A stretch of DNA of 42,162 bases from contig CATXSD010000011.1 in NCBI GenBank assembly GCA_958402075.1, positions 1 to 42,162 of the forward strand. Direction: 5' to 3'. The position numbers and the translations under genes were made by a program. Each line of letters opens with the position of its first letter. Within the stretch, counting starts at the first letter, position 1. Below, piece by piece: positions 8,193 to 15,911 of this stretch. The stretch comes from Mediterranea massiliensis. GTDB lineage: Bacteria; Bacteroidota; Bacteroidia; Bacteroidales; Bacteroidaceae. A model generated the notes under the pieces. That model searched no databases and was not told the origin of the DNA. It saw only the letters and a list, made by a program, of their open reading frames with translations.

Positions 8193-9059
8193 TCAATCGG
8201 CGGAATACATCTGCCCGTTCCTGAGGCGGATGACACAATCGGCCGGAGCCTTGATGTTCCGGTCAATCGTCACCGAGCCGAACGCATCGGCCACGATGGA
8301 GCCCGAGGTGGGATTCTTGATGTTTGTGATAGAACCGCGGATATCGGCATGCAGCGTGCTGTACTCGAAGGCCCGGTCGCATTCCGGCCCGAAGGTACAG
8401 TTCTCCAGCACGAGGTCGTGTGCGTAGCAGAGCGGCTGCTCGCCGGTAATGTGACAATTCACCAGCCGCAAGTTCTTCGAATGCCAGCCGAGGTACTCAC
8501 CATTGAGTTCGGAGTCGTAGATGGTCACGTTCTCCACTTCCCAGAAAGCATCCTTCGTCGTAATCTTGGCATGATGAATCTCCACATCCTTCACATACTG
8601 GAAGACATACTTGCTGTCGCTTTCCAGCCCGTCCACATAAATGTTGCTGCTGAACATGAAGGGATAGGTACCGTCGTGCAGTTTGAGGTTCCTGACGCGG
8701 ATATTCCGACAACGCCAGAACACCTCATCGGCATCGTTCATCGTAACATTCTCCACGTCGATATCGGTCATTTCTCGGAACATCTTCGGCGCATCGATCA
8801 CCGTGTCGGTCATCTTCAGATGGTCGGAATACCACAAGGCCGAACGGCCTCCGACGTCGAAATAACAACGGTCAATCTTGAATCCGTGTACATGCCAGAA
8901 GGGATAGTTGCCTTCGAAACGGCATTCGAACGCTTCTATATTGCTGCACTCCTTAATGGCCGACTCTCCGGCACGGATAATGACGTTCTCCAACCGGAGG
9001 TCGTGTGACTCGAACAGGGGACGTTCACCACCAAATTCTGTATTCTTAATCAGTTGCAT
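8193..9059 (-). CDS. DUF3737 family right-handed beta-helix protein
   Basis: A 288-aa protein, cytoplasmic by sequence (no signal peptide), made of short repeated strands rich in N, D, C and aromatic residues (patterns like LENVIIRAGE, VENVTMNDAD, LVNCHITGEQP). This is typical of a parallel right-handed beta-helix, and the N-terminal GGERPLFE matches the DUF3737 family. No catalytic residues can be named. The start at 9059 (MQLIKNTEFGGERPLF) fits the family better than 9092. The gene heads an operon with patB and has a strong TAACTTTG promoter with an upstream repeat element shared with the MATE gene. The patB pairing suggests work on the same metabolite, which is inference only. Confidence 0.82.
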   Translation of the reverse strand: MQLIKNTEFGGERPLFESHDLRLENVIIRAGESAIKECSNIEAFECRFEGNYPFWHVHGFKIDRCYFDVGGRSALWYSDHLKMTDTVIDAPKMFREMTDIDVENVTMNDADEVFWRCRNIRVRNLKLHDGTYPFMFSSNIYVDGLESDSKYVFQYVKDVEIHHAKITTKDAFWEVENVTIYDSELNGEYLGWHSKNLRLVNCHITGEQPLCYAHDLVLENCTFGPECDRAFEYSTLHADIRGSITNIKNPTSGSIVADAFGSVTIDRNIKAPADCVIRLRNGQMYSAD

Positions 9060-9089
9060 ATTGTTTGATAAAAAATTCTTTTCCGAACG

Positions 9090-9162
9090 CAAAGTTACAC
9101 CACGGCATGGAATCGCCGCGTAGACGGATTACGGACAAAACAACCCCGATTACGGAAGTCCG
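9090..9162 (-). promoter_or_regulatory. Promoter and putative operator A of DUF3737-patB
   Basis: On the minus strand the -7 box TAACTTTG (complement of 9090-9097) is a perfect TAnnTTTG. Exactly 23 bp upstream of it begins a 33-42 bp element (9121-9162). On the + strand this element reads TAGACGGATTAC followed by a second ATTAC, with the two ATTAC repeats 21 bp apart. The same element at the same distance lies upstream of the MATE gene. The element overlaps the end of the MATE coding region (stop at 9150). Confidence 0.7.
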
Positions 9163-10595
9163 CCCGCCCCCTTCTTCATCCAGCGCTCCCGCTTCAGGCG
9201 GATGAGGAAAATCAGTCCCCTGAAACACAGCTCGACGCACATGGCTATCCACACGCCCTTGAGTCCCAGCGACGGAGCGAGCCATGCCGCCAGGGACAGA
9301 CGCACCGCCCAGATGCTGAAGAAATTCATCAGGCAGGGGACAAGCGTATCCGCCGCCCCGACAAACACGCCATAGGCAACGATGGAAGCCGCGAACATCG
9401 GCTCGGCAAACGCCTCGATGCGCAGAGCCATCACGCCCAGCTCCCTAATCTCGGACACGGGCGTCATCAGGCCGATAATCTGAGGAGCCAGCAGATACAT
9501 GAGTACTCCCATCACTCCCATGACCACCATGCCCATCAGCACCGTGATGCGGGCAAAACTGCGGGTCAGCTTCCTGCGCCCGGCCCCGACACTCTGTCCG
9601 ACCAGCGTAGTGGCGGCATCCGCAATCCCGTAACCGGGCATATAGCAAAGGCTTTCGGCCGTAATGGCAAACGAATTGGCAGCAATGGCGAAAACGCCCA
9701 ACGGGGCTACGATGACCGTCGTCATGATCTGCGCACCGCATATCACAAGATGCTCCAAGCCCATCGGAAAACCGATGCGGACAGCTTTTTTCAAGGTACC
9801 CGCCTCTGGCAGGAAACTGCCTCCCCTTCCTTTCTGGCTCAATTCGGAGGAGCGGGTCCAAAGATACCACAGCAGGATGCAGGCCGCTACCGCTTCGGCA
9901 GCGACGGTTCCCAAGGCGGCTCCGCCGACACCCAGTCCGGCTCCCGGCACCGTGAACGAAAGCCCAGCTACGTTCCATTCGCGTGAAGGGAAAATCAGGA
10001 AGAAATTGAAGACGACGTCCAGTATGCACATCACCACGCCCAACAAGCTCGGCACGTGCATGTTGCCGCTGCACCGCAACATGCCTCCCGCCAGAAAGTT
10101 CATCTGCAGGGCGGGCAGAAAAAGCGAGAATATAAGGAAATACAGCGATGCATCCCTGCGGATGGAGATATCCCCTCCCAACCAGCCGGGCAGCAATCCG
10201 CTGATAGCTGCTCCAAGCACAGCCAGCAGCAGGCTGAAAGCCAGTGTGGCCGTCAGCGCCTGACGCAGGACGGCCCGCGCGCCGGCCATGTCGCCTGCCC
10301 CGATTTTATGGGCCACTTGCACGGAAAAACCGGTAGCGGCAGCCACGCACAATCCCCAAAACAGCCACGTGGTTGTCGACACCAGGCCGATGGAAGCCGA
10401 AGCCTCGGCACCCAGGCTTCCCACCATGGCCGCATCGATGTATTGCATGATGATGGAGGACAATTGGGCTATCACGGCCGGGATGCTCAGCTGCACGGCC
10501 AAGCGCAACTGTTGTCCCAGCGTCATCGGCTTCCCCTCGCGGATCAGCGCGAGCAGTCCGTGCGTTCTATCAACTTGTGCAGTCATCTGTTCCAT
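9150..10595 (-). CDS. MATE family multidrug/metabolite efflux transporter
   Basis: A 481-aa inner-membrane protein with about twelve hydrophobic segments, in two six-helix halves, typical of Na+- or H+-coupled MATE antiporters (NorM/DinF-like). The MATE segments IAQLSSIIMQYIDAAMVG near residue 38-55 and GIADAATTLVGQSVGAGR near residue 315-332 are visible. The start at 10595 (MEQMTAQ) was chosen. Upstream ATGs would add a tail running into the promoter, and MTAQ at 10586 is an alternative. It ends 90 bp before the DUF3737 start on the same strand, and both have their own promoter carrying the same repeat element. A shared regulator and a shared metabolite are therefore likely, but the substrate is unknown. 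Confidence 0.9.
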   Translation of the reverse strand: MEQMTAQVDRTHGLLALIREGKPMTLGQQLRLAVQLSIPAVIAQLSSIIMQYIDAAMVGSLGAEASASIGLVSTTTWLFWGLCVAAATGFSVQVAHKIGAGDMAGARAVLRQALTATLAFSLLLAVLGAAISGLLPGWLGGDISIRRDASLYFLIFSLFLPALQMNFLAGGMLRCSGNMHVPSLLGVVMCILDVVFNFFLIFPSREWNVAGLSFTVPGAGLGVGGAALGTVAAEAVAACILLWYLWTRSSELSQKGRGGSFLPEAGTLKKAVRIGFPMGLEHLVICGAQIMTTVIVAPLGVFAIAANSFAITAESLCYMPGYGIADAATTLVGQSVGAGRRKLTRSFARITVLMGMVVMGVMGVLMYLLAPQIIGLMTPVSEIRELGVMALRIEAFAEPMFAASIVAYGVFVGAADTLVPCLMNFFSIWAVRLSLAAWLAPSLGLKGVWIAMCVELCFRGLIFLIRLKRERWMKKGAGGLP

Positions 10596-10654
10596 GTTTC
10601 GACAAGTTTGGAAGCCGACCTCGCCGGCTTCCGGCCATTTCTGTATTTTGTCTG

Positions 10655-10727
10655 CAAAAATAGCGCAAAACACAGGAACATGCAATAGACGGATTACAGA
10701 TATTACAACCACAATTACCTGACTGCC
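10655..10727 (-). promoter_or_regulatory. Promoter and putative operator B of the MATE gene
   Basis: The minus-strand -7 box TATTTTTG (complement of 10655-10662) is preceded, exactly 23 bp upstream, by an element at 10686-10727. It matches operator A at 27 of its first 33 positions, including the first 12 (TAGACGGATTAC) and a second ATTAC 21 bp away. A TTG at the -33 position abuts the element. The leader to the start at 10595 would be about 55 nt. Confidence 0.7.
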
Positions 10728-10754
10728 CGGAAGAGTCTACCAGCCATGGCATCC

Positions 10755-10886
10755 GGCTGTATGCCAGCCGGCAAGACAGGCAATGACCCAGGGAAAAGGC
10801 GGCAATGTTTCTTCCCAAAAGCGACTATGTTTTGCTTGAAAAGAAGCAATGTTCTGCCACAAAAAAAGCAATGCTTTCCACGAGGG
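10755..10886. repeat. Degenerate 22-bp tandem array, about six units
   Basis: An ATG triplet recurs at 10761, 10783, 10805, 10827, 10849 and 10871, exactly 22 bp apart each time. The central units read GC(A/G)AATG or GCAATG followed by a variable part and an A-run (for example GAAGCAATGTTCTGCCACAA from 10843). The last unit is one arm of the phoH terminator. The unit sequence differs from the array at 6723-6876 apart from a short GTTCTG in some units (opposite strands). There are no spacers and no plausible gene. Apart from promoter B, the array and the terminator, I see nothing else in 10596-10943. Confidence 0.85.
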
Positions 10887-10900
10887 AAAACATTGCTTTA
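10861..10900 (-). terminator. Intrinsic terminator of phoH
   Basis: On the minus strand the arms AAAGCAATGTTTTCC and GGAAAGCATTGCTTT form a stem of about 15 bp (one G-U pair) around a 5-nt loop, followed by a run of seven T. It begins 44 bp after the phoH stop and overlaps the last unit of the 22-bp array. Confidence 0.88.
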
Positions 10901-10943
10901 TGAATAAGGAAAGGATGCCCGTCAGCAGGGCACCGTCAGATGT

Positions 10944-12269
10944 TTACATCAGGTTGCTGGCCAGTTCGCTCAACTCGCTGCGCTCGCCCTTCACGAGGTT
11001 GATGTGGGCAAAGAGGTTCTGGTCGCGCATGCGGTCGATCATATACACAAGGCCGTTGGACTGGCTGTCCAGATAGGGCTGGTCAATCTGCTGGATGTCG
11101 CCCGTGAACACCATCTTCGTCCCCTCGCCCGCACGGGTGATGATGGTCTTTATCTCGTGGGGCGTCAAGTTCTGTGCCTCGTCGATGATGCAGTAGGTCT
11201 CGCTCAGGCTTCGCCCGCGGATGAAGGCCAGGGCCTCGATGACGAGCTGATCGCTCTTCTGCATGTCCTCCAGCCGTTTCACTTCACTGGAGCTGGCGGC
11301 AAACTGATGCTTGATGACGTTCAGGTTGTCGAACAGGGGTTGCATGTAGGGCGCCACCTTCTCGTTGGCATCTCCGGGCAGGAAGCCGATGTCCTTGTTG
11401 GACAGGGCCACAATGGGACGGGCCAGCAGAATCTGCTTGTATTCGTTCATCTGATGCAGGGCGGCAGCCAGGGCCAGAAGGGTCTTTCCCGTACCGGCTT
11501 TGCCCGTCAGGCCCACCAGCTTGATATTGGGGTCGTTCAGCACCTCGAAGGCAAAGCTCTGCTCGGCGTTGCGCGGCTCGATGCCGTAGTTCTTCGACTT
11601 GTTGACACGGCACACAGTGTGGCTGAAGGGGTTGTAGCGGGCCAGCACGCTGTTGCGGTCGCTCTTCAGGATGAAGCATTCGTTGGGATGGACGATGTCC
11701 TTGAAGGGGAACTCACTGATGTCGATTCCCTCCTTCGAGGAGTAGATGCGGTCTATCAGGGCAGGGTCGGTGCCGTCGAACACTTCGTTCGACTTTTCAA
11801 AGATGTCGACATTCACCACCTTGTCGGTAATGTAGTCTTCGCACAAGATGCCGATGGAGCGGGCCTTCATCCGCAGGTTGACGTCCTTCGTCACCAGGAT
11901 GGACTTCATCTTGGGATACTTCTGGGTCAACCAATCGGCCACGGCGAGAATCTGATGGTCTGGCTTGCGCTCGGGGAAGGAATCATACACCCGCTTGGAC
12001 TCCACATTGCCGGTCACTACGAACAATTTTCCCAACCCTTCACCCAAAGAAGCTCCCTTGGTGAAAAGGTTGTCATCGGTGATGTCGTCCAGTTCGCGGA
12101 CAAACTCGCGGGCGTTGTAGTTGATCTGCTCGTTGCCCTTCTTGAATTTGTCCAGTTCTTCGAGTACTACAATGGGAAGATAAATATCATTCTCCTGGAA
12201 ATTTTTCAGACACTTGTAGTCGTGCAAGATGACATTGGTGTCAATTACAAAATTTTTCTTGGCTCCCAT
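10944..12269 (-). CDS. PhoH family protein with N-terminal PIN domain
   Basis: A 441-aa cytoplasmic fusion (PhoH2-type). The N-terminal PIN RNase domain (about 1-150) keeps its acidic residues: Asp10 in FVIDTNV, Glu38 in VLEELDKF, Asp104 in PDHQILAVA and Asp129 in VTKDVNL. The C-terminal PhoH/RecD-like ATPase has a Walker A GKAGTGKT at 256-263 and a Walker B IIDEAQN at 361-367. Related PIN-PhoH proteins have been described as ATP-dependent RNA helicase/RNases, sometimes with an antitoxin gene just upstream. No such upstream gene is seen here, because a 128-bp gap and then divergent folC follow. The target RNA is unknown. Confidence 0.92.
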   Translation of the reverse strand: MGAKKNFVIDTNVILHDYKCLKNFQENDIYLPIVVLEELDKFKKGNEQINYNAREFVRELDDITDDNLFTKGASLGEGLGKLFVVTGNVESKRVYDSFPERKPDHQILAVADWLTQKYPKMKSILVTKDVNLRMKARSIGILCEDYITDKVVNVDIFEKSNEVFDGTDPALIDRIYSSKEGIDISEFPFKDIVHPNECFILKSDRNSVLARYNPFSHTVCRVNKSKNYGIEPRNAEQSFAFEVLNDPNIKLVGLTGKAGTGKTLLALAAALHQMNEYKQILLARPIVALSNKDIGFLPGDANEKVAPYMQPLFDNLNVIKHQFAASSSEVKRLEDMQKSDQLVIEALAFIRGRSLSETYCIIDEAQNLTPHEIKTIITRAGEGTKMVFTGDIQQIDQPYLDSQSNGLVYMIDRMRDQNLFAHINLVKGERSELSELASNLM

Positions 12270-12293
12270 AACGCATAAGATTTAAATAGTTAA

Positions 12294-12301
12294 TATCTTT
12301 G
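12294..12301 (+). promoter_or_regulatory. Candidate -7 element upstream of folC
   Basis: TATCTTTG is a perfect TAnnTTTG match 97 bp before the folC ATG, in the phoH-folC divergent gap. No good -33 TTTG is seen at 19-21 bp, so this is weak. Confidence 0.35.
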
Positions 12302-12397
12302 TCCGACGAAGACAGCAGGGTGGACTGCCATCTTTGTTGCCTCTAAAGATAACAAATTAACCGATAGAAAGGATTGGTTTCCCGTTAAATATTTCAA

Positions 12398-13654
12398 ATG
12401 ATGGACTATCAGAGCACATTAACATACTTATACAACAGCGCCCCCCTGTTCCAGCAGGTGGGCAGCGCCGCCTATAAGGAGGGATTGGAGAACACCCTCA
12501 CCCTGGACGAACACTTCGGACACCCGCACCGCCGCTTCCACACCATCCACGTGGCCGGTACCAACGGCAAAGGCTCCTGCTCGCACACCCTGGCCGCCAT
12601 CCTGCAGGAGAGCGGCTATCGCGTAGGCCTCTACACCTCGCCCCACCTAGTGGACTTCCGCGAACGCATCCGTGTGAACGGACAGCCCATCTCCGAACAA
12701 TACGTCATCGACTTTGTGGAGAAAGAGCGCTCCTTCTTCGAACCGCTCCACCCGTCGTTCTTCGAGCTGACCACCGCCATGGCCTTCCGCTACTTTGCCG
12801 ACGAGCAGGTGGACGTGGCCGTCATCGAAGTGGGCTTGGGCGGACGGCTGGACTGCACCAACATCATCCGGCCCGACCTGTGCATCATCACCAACATCAG
12901 CTTCGACCACATGCAGTTTCTGGGGCACACGCTGGCACAGATAGCGGGCGAAAAGGCAGGTATCATCAAGGAGGGCACACCCGTAGTCATCGGCGAAACC
13001 ACACCCGAAACGAAGCCTGTATTCCTGGCCAAGGCCGCAGAGATGCATGCCCCCATCTACTTCGCCGAAGATTATGACCGCGAAGACTATCCGGGCATCG
13101 AATTCGAACTGAAAGGACTGTACCAGAAGAAGAACAAGCAGACGATACTCACGGCCCTGCCCCTGCTGAAAGACATCGGTTACCGCCTCGACGGCACCAG
13201 CGTGCGGAGCGGATTCGCCCACGTCACCCGCCTGACGGGACTCATGGGACGCTGGCAAAAGCTGCAGGACGCCCCTACCCTGGTCTGTGACACAGGGCAC
13301 AACGTGGGCGGCATCCAATACGTGGCCGAACAGCTGAAGCAACAATCCTGCCGCCAGCTGCACATCGTCATCGGCATGGTGAACGACAAGGACATCCGCG
13401 GCGTACTGGCCCTGCTGCCACGCAACGCCGTCTACTACTTCACCCAAGCCAGCGTGAAGCGGGCCCTGCCGGCCGAGGAGGTGAAAAGGCTGGCCGAGGC
13501 TGCCGGCCTGCATGGTGACTGCTATCCCGACGTGCCCACTGCCGTCAGGGCCGCACAAGAAAAAAGCCTCCCCGAAGACTTCATCTTCGTGGGAGGCAGC
13601 AGTTTCATTGTGGCCGACCTCTTAACGCACCGCGATGCACTCAATCTCCACTAA
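12398..13654 (+). CDS. folC: Bifunctional folylpolyglutamate/dihydrofolate synthase
   Basis: A 418-aa cytoplasmic Mur-ligase-type ATPase that adds L-glutamate to dihydropteroate and to tetrahydrofolate. The P-loop is GTNGKGS at residues 54-60. The YTSPHLVDFRERIRVNG loop, the VAVIEVGLGGRLDCTN segment and the C-terminal CDTGHNVGGI domain motif are typical of FolC. The length is normal. It starts at ATG 12398 (a second ATG follows immediately). Its last 33 bp overlap the end of the convergent ridA gene, so the two stops lie inside each other's coding region and no terminator separates them. Confidence 0.95.
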   Translation: MMDYQSTLTYLYNSAPLFQQVGSAAYKEGLENTLTLDEHFGHPHRRFHTIHVAGTNGKGSCSHTLAAILQESGYRVGLYTSPHLVDFRERIRVNGQPISEQYVIDFVEKERSFFEPLHPSFFELTTAMAFRYFADEQVDVAVIEVGLGGRLDCTNIIRPDLCIITNISFDHMQFLGHTLAQIAGEKAGIIKEGTPVVIGETTPETKPVFLAKAAEMHAPIYFAEDYDREDYPGIEFELKGLYQKKNKQTILTALPLLKDIGYRLDGTSVRSGFAHVTRLTGLMGRWQKLQDAPTLVCDTGHNVGGIQYVAEQLKQQSCRQLHIVIGMVNDKDIRGVLALLPRNAVYYFTQASVKRALPAEEVKRLAEAAGLHGDCYPDVPTAVRAAQEKSLPEDFIFVGGSSFIVADLLTHRDALNLH

Positions 13655-13996
13655 GGCATCCTTGGGCAGCGCCTTTACGGCTACAGCCGAACGGGCAGGG
13701 AAATCGCCCTCGAAATAGGTGGCATATACCGAGTTCATGTCGCCAAAGAGGGACATGTCGGCCAAGAAGACAGTGGTCTTCACGATATTGGCCATGCCCA
13801 GGCCTGCCTCTTCGAGGATGTGCTTCACGTTCTCCAGCGACTGGCGGGCCTGTGCGGCAGCCCCTTCGGGCATCACGCCGGTAGCCGCATCGATGGGCAG
13901 CTGACCCGATACAAACACCATGCCATTGGCTTCGATAGCCTGACTGTAAGGTCCGATGGCACCCGGTGCCTTCTGACTACAAATTACTTTCTTCAT
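13622..13996 (-). CDS. ridA: RidA family enamine/imine deaminase
   Basis: A 124-aa YjgF/YER057c/UK114-family protein. It hydrolyses reactive 2-aminoacrylate-type enamines released by PLP-dependent dehydratases and lyases, giving ketoacids and ammonia. The N-terminal APGAIGPYSQAI, the FVSGQLPID strand, the substrate-binding arginine in PARSAVAV and the closing VEIECIAV (Glu) motif are all present. The start at 13996 (MKKVICSQ) matches the family; 14002 would add two residues. It is a single gene overlapping the 3' end of folC by 33 bp. The surrounding region encodes PLP enzymes that could generate its substrate, but this is only contextual. Confidence 0.94.
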   Translation of the reverse strand: MKKVICSQKAPGAIGPYSQAIEANGMVFVSGQLPIDAATGVMPEGAAAQARQSLENVKHILEEAGLGMANIVKTTVFLADMSLFGDMNSVYATYFEGDFPARSAVAVKALPKDALVEIECIAVR

Positions 13997-14163
13997 GTTC
14001 ATTCAATTTTTAGTTCTGTATATCTTTTCTTTTTCTCCAGTTGGGGAAATTTTTTTCTCCAACCGTGCAGTATTTTCTTCCTGCCTGCATTTATAGAAGT
14101 GAATACATCAAGCAATATTCACTCATAACCTTTTTTTCATACCTAGACTTAACTGAATCTCGG

Positions 14164-14192
14164 AAGAGGATGTGCCTGCTGCACATTCTCTT
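14164..14192. terminator. Strong hairpin, possible terminator after the dnaN-rlmB operon
   Basis: A 12-bp stem (AAGAGGATGTGC with GCACATTCTCTT, one G-U pair) around a 5-nt loop, 22 bp beyond the stop of the TPR/protease-like gene. The T-rich tail is on the + strand side (TCTTTCTTTTATT), so its efficiency for the minus-strand operon is uncertain. Confidence 0.5.
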
Positions 14193-14213
14193 TCTTTTAT
14201 TCAAGTCACCGCA

Positions 14214-15911
14214 TCATTTGCAGTTCTTTTCTATCAAGGCGTCCACATTGGGGTCGCCCAGCTCCTTGGCCTTGGCGAAACTTTCGCAGGCAGCCGCTTT
14301 TTGCTTCATCTGCACCTGGGCAATGCCCATCAGGCGATAGGCCTCCGCATACTTGTCGTCGATGGCCAATGCTTCCTTCAGTATCTTCACGGCCTCTTCG
14401 TTGCGTCCCACACGGATGTTGACCACTGCCAGCTCGGCCCGATAGGTCAACTCCTTCGGATTGAGTTCGATGGCCTTGGCCAGGTCGTCGAGTGCCCGCT
14501 GATACTGGCGCGACTTCAAGGCGGCCTGCTCGCGGTAATAGTAGAAGACATCGTTCACATTTCCATTCACCGCCTCGTAATAGGCATCATAGTCGACTAC
14601 CGCGTTGCGGGCCTGGTCGGCCACCATCCGGGCCTGTGCACGTTCCAGCAGATAGGGAGCAGCCTCCTGGGTATAGGGCTTGTTGAAGCAGGCCACGCAG
14701 CTGTCGAGCAACGCCAGCACTTCTTCGGCCGGCTCCTTCATGGCTTCCTTAATCTTGGCAGTCGTGAAGAACGTGGCAGCCGAACGCAAGTCAGACTGGT
14801 TGACTGTATTGTAGGCTTCCAGCGCGGCAGGATAATCGCCCTTGGCAAACAGGATGTCGCCCTCCAGCTGTACATAGACGGGCAGCGGCTGGATGTCGAC
14901 GGCTGCACGAGCCTCCTCCAGCGCCTTGTCGAGCGACCAGTCGCCATACGGCTTGTCGGCATGGGTCAGCACGTAATTGTATATCATCTTGGAGCGGCTG
15001 AAGTGTACGTCGTCCTTCTTGGATGCCACGTCCAAGGCCTTGTCCATGTCGTCGTATACCAGGTCCATGGTAGTCTCATCGGTTGCCGTCAGCTCCCGCT
15101 GGGTGGCGCGGCGCAGGTATCCCTCAGGATTGTTGGGGTACTGGCTGATGAAATCATTAAGCACTTCCATATATTTCTCGGGCGACAGCTGGGAGGAAGC
15201 CATGAAGAGGAAGACCAATGCCTCCTCCTCGGTAGATGGCAGGGCTTTCTTGATGCCGATGTCCTTCAAGGCCATATCATTGTAGGACAGGGCGGAGATT
15301 TTCTGTGCCATCACATAGTTGGCATCCACGGCATAGCAGATGCTGGCCGTGTCCTGCCCCGTGGCTTTTTGGGCAAGGCCGAACACCTCCCCTTCGGCCG
15401 TAGCCAGCGGACAGCTGACCATCTTGTCCTTCAGGTGCATATCGAGGGTATAGTACAAATAATTGTCGGCCACCCTGTCAACGGCCTTCACCTTGCCGGC
15501 CGTAAAGGTGCGGCTCTTCTGCGTGGAGTACGGCAAGAGATATACCTCCGCGCCTACCGCAGGAGCAACGGCCGCCAGTGGCAGTGCAGGCACCTTCTTC
15601 TCCGTAATGGCTACCTTGAACTTCAGGACATCGTACATGTCGTCGGCGCCCATGATGGACTCGACCGGCATCTCCTTACCTTCGTAATTGACAATCACGG
15701 CACGATGCGCACCCTTGAACAGGGAATAGTCGGACAGGGCCACACCGTCTTCACTCACAAAAAATCCGTTGCCTGAGTTCAGCATCTTGTCGTCCTTGTC
15801 GTAAGTGACAACTGAGAACACGGCACGCTTGGCCTTCTCCAACCATTTGGGCTGAGCAAAGGCACACTGGGCCATCAGCGTGATGGCAAATAACAAAAGT
15901 ATCTTCTTCAT
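14214..15911 (-). CDS. Exported trypsin-like (probably inactive) domain plus TPR protein
   Basis: A 565-aa exported protein. The signal peptide covers residues 1-19 (MKKILLLFAITLMAQCAFA, likely cut before Gln20). Residues 25-200 resemble a DegP/trypsin-like protease core, but the catalytic residues look lost. The histidine strand reads VALSDYSLF without His. The Asp loop DMYDVLKFKV is present. The nucleophile loop reads MVSCPLATAEGEVFGL where GNSGGPL would be expected. Residues about 240-560 are helical TPR-type repeats (ALDDLAKAIELNPKE near 490, EAYRLMGIAQVQMKQ near 535). It is probably a periplasmic pseudoprotease scaffold. Its ATG overlaps the rlmB stop (ATGA), so translation is coupled. 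It is the last gene of the operon. Confidence 0.75.
   Translation of the reverse strand: MKKILLLFAITLMAQCAFAQPKWLEKAKRAVFSVVTYDKDDKMLNSGNGFFVSEDGVALSDYSLFKGAHRAVIVNYEGKEMPVESIMGADDMYDVLKFKVAITEKKVPALPLAAVAPAVGAEVYLLPYSTQKSRTFTAGKVKAVDRVADNYLYYTLDMHLKDKMVSCPLATAEGEVFGLAQKATGQDTASICYAVDANYVMAQKISALSYNDMALKDIGIKKALPSTEEEALVFLFMASSQLSPEKYMEVLNDFISQYPNNPEGYLRRATQRELTATDETTMDLVYDDMDKALDVASKKDDVHFSRSKMIYNYVLTHADKPYGDWSLDKALEEARAAVDIQPLPVYVQLEGDILFAKGDYPAALEAYNTVNQSDLRSAATFFTTAKIKEAMKEPAEEVLALLDSCVACFNKPYTQEAAPYLLERAQARMVADQARNAVVDYDAYYEAVNGNVNDVFYYYREQAALKSRQYQRALDDLAKAIELNPKELTYRAELAVVNIRVGRNEEAVKILKEALAIDDKYAEAYRLMGIAQVQMKQKAAACESFAKAKELGDPNVDALIEKNCK

Noticed and set aside
11004..12278. 424-aa ORF antisense to phoH
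   Set aside because: It is the complement of an intact PIN-PhoH gene and has no known motif.
14031..14096. A third 22-bp repeat upstream of ridA
   Set aside because: Only two units share TTTTCTCCA at a 22-bp step, and a possible third is too diverged. Low-complexity T/C sequence can explain it.
14172..15776. 534-aa + strand ORF opposite the protease-TPR gene
   Set aside because: It is antisense to a clear gene with signal peptide and repeats, has no recognised domain, and its composition is that of a complement frame in GC-rich DNA.
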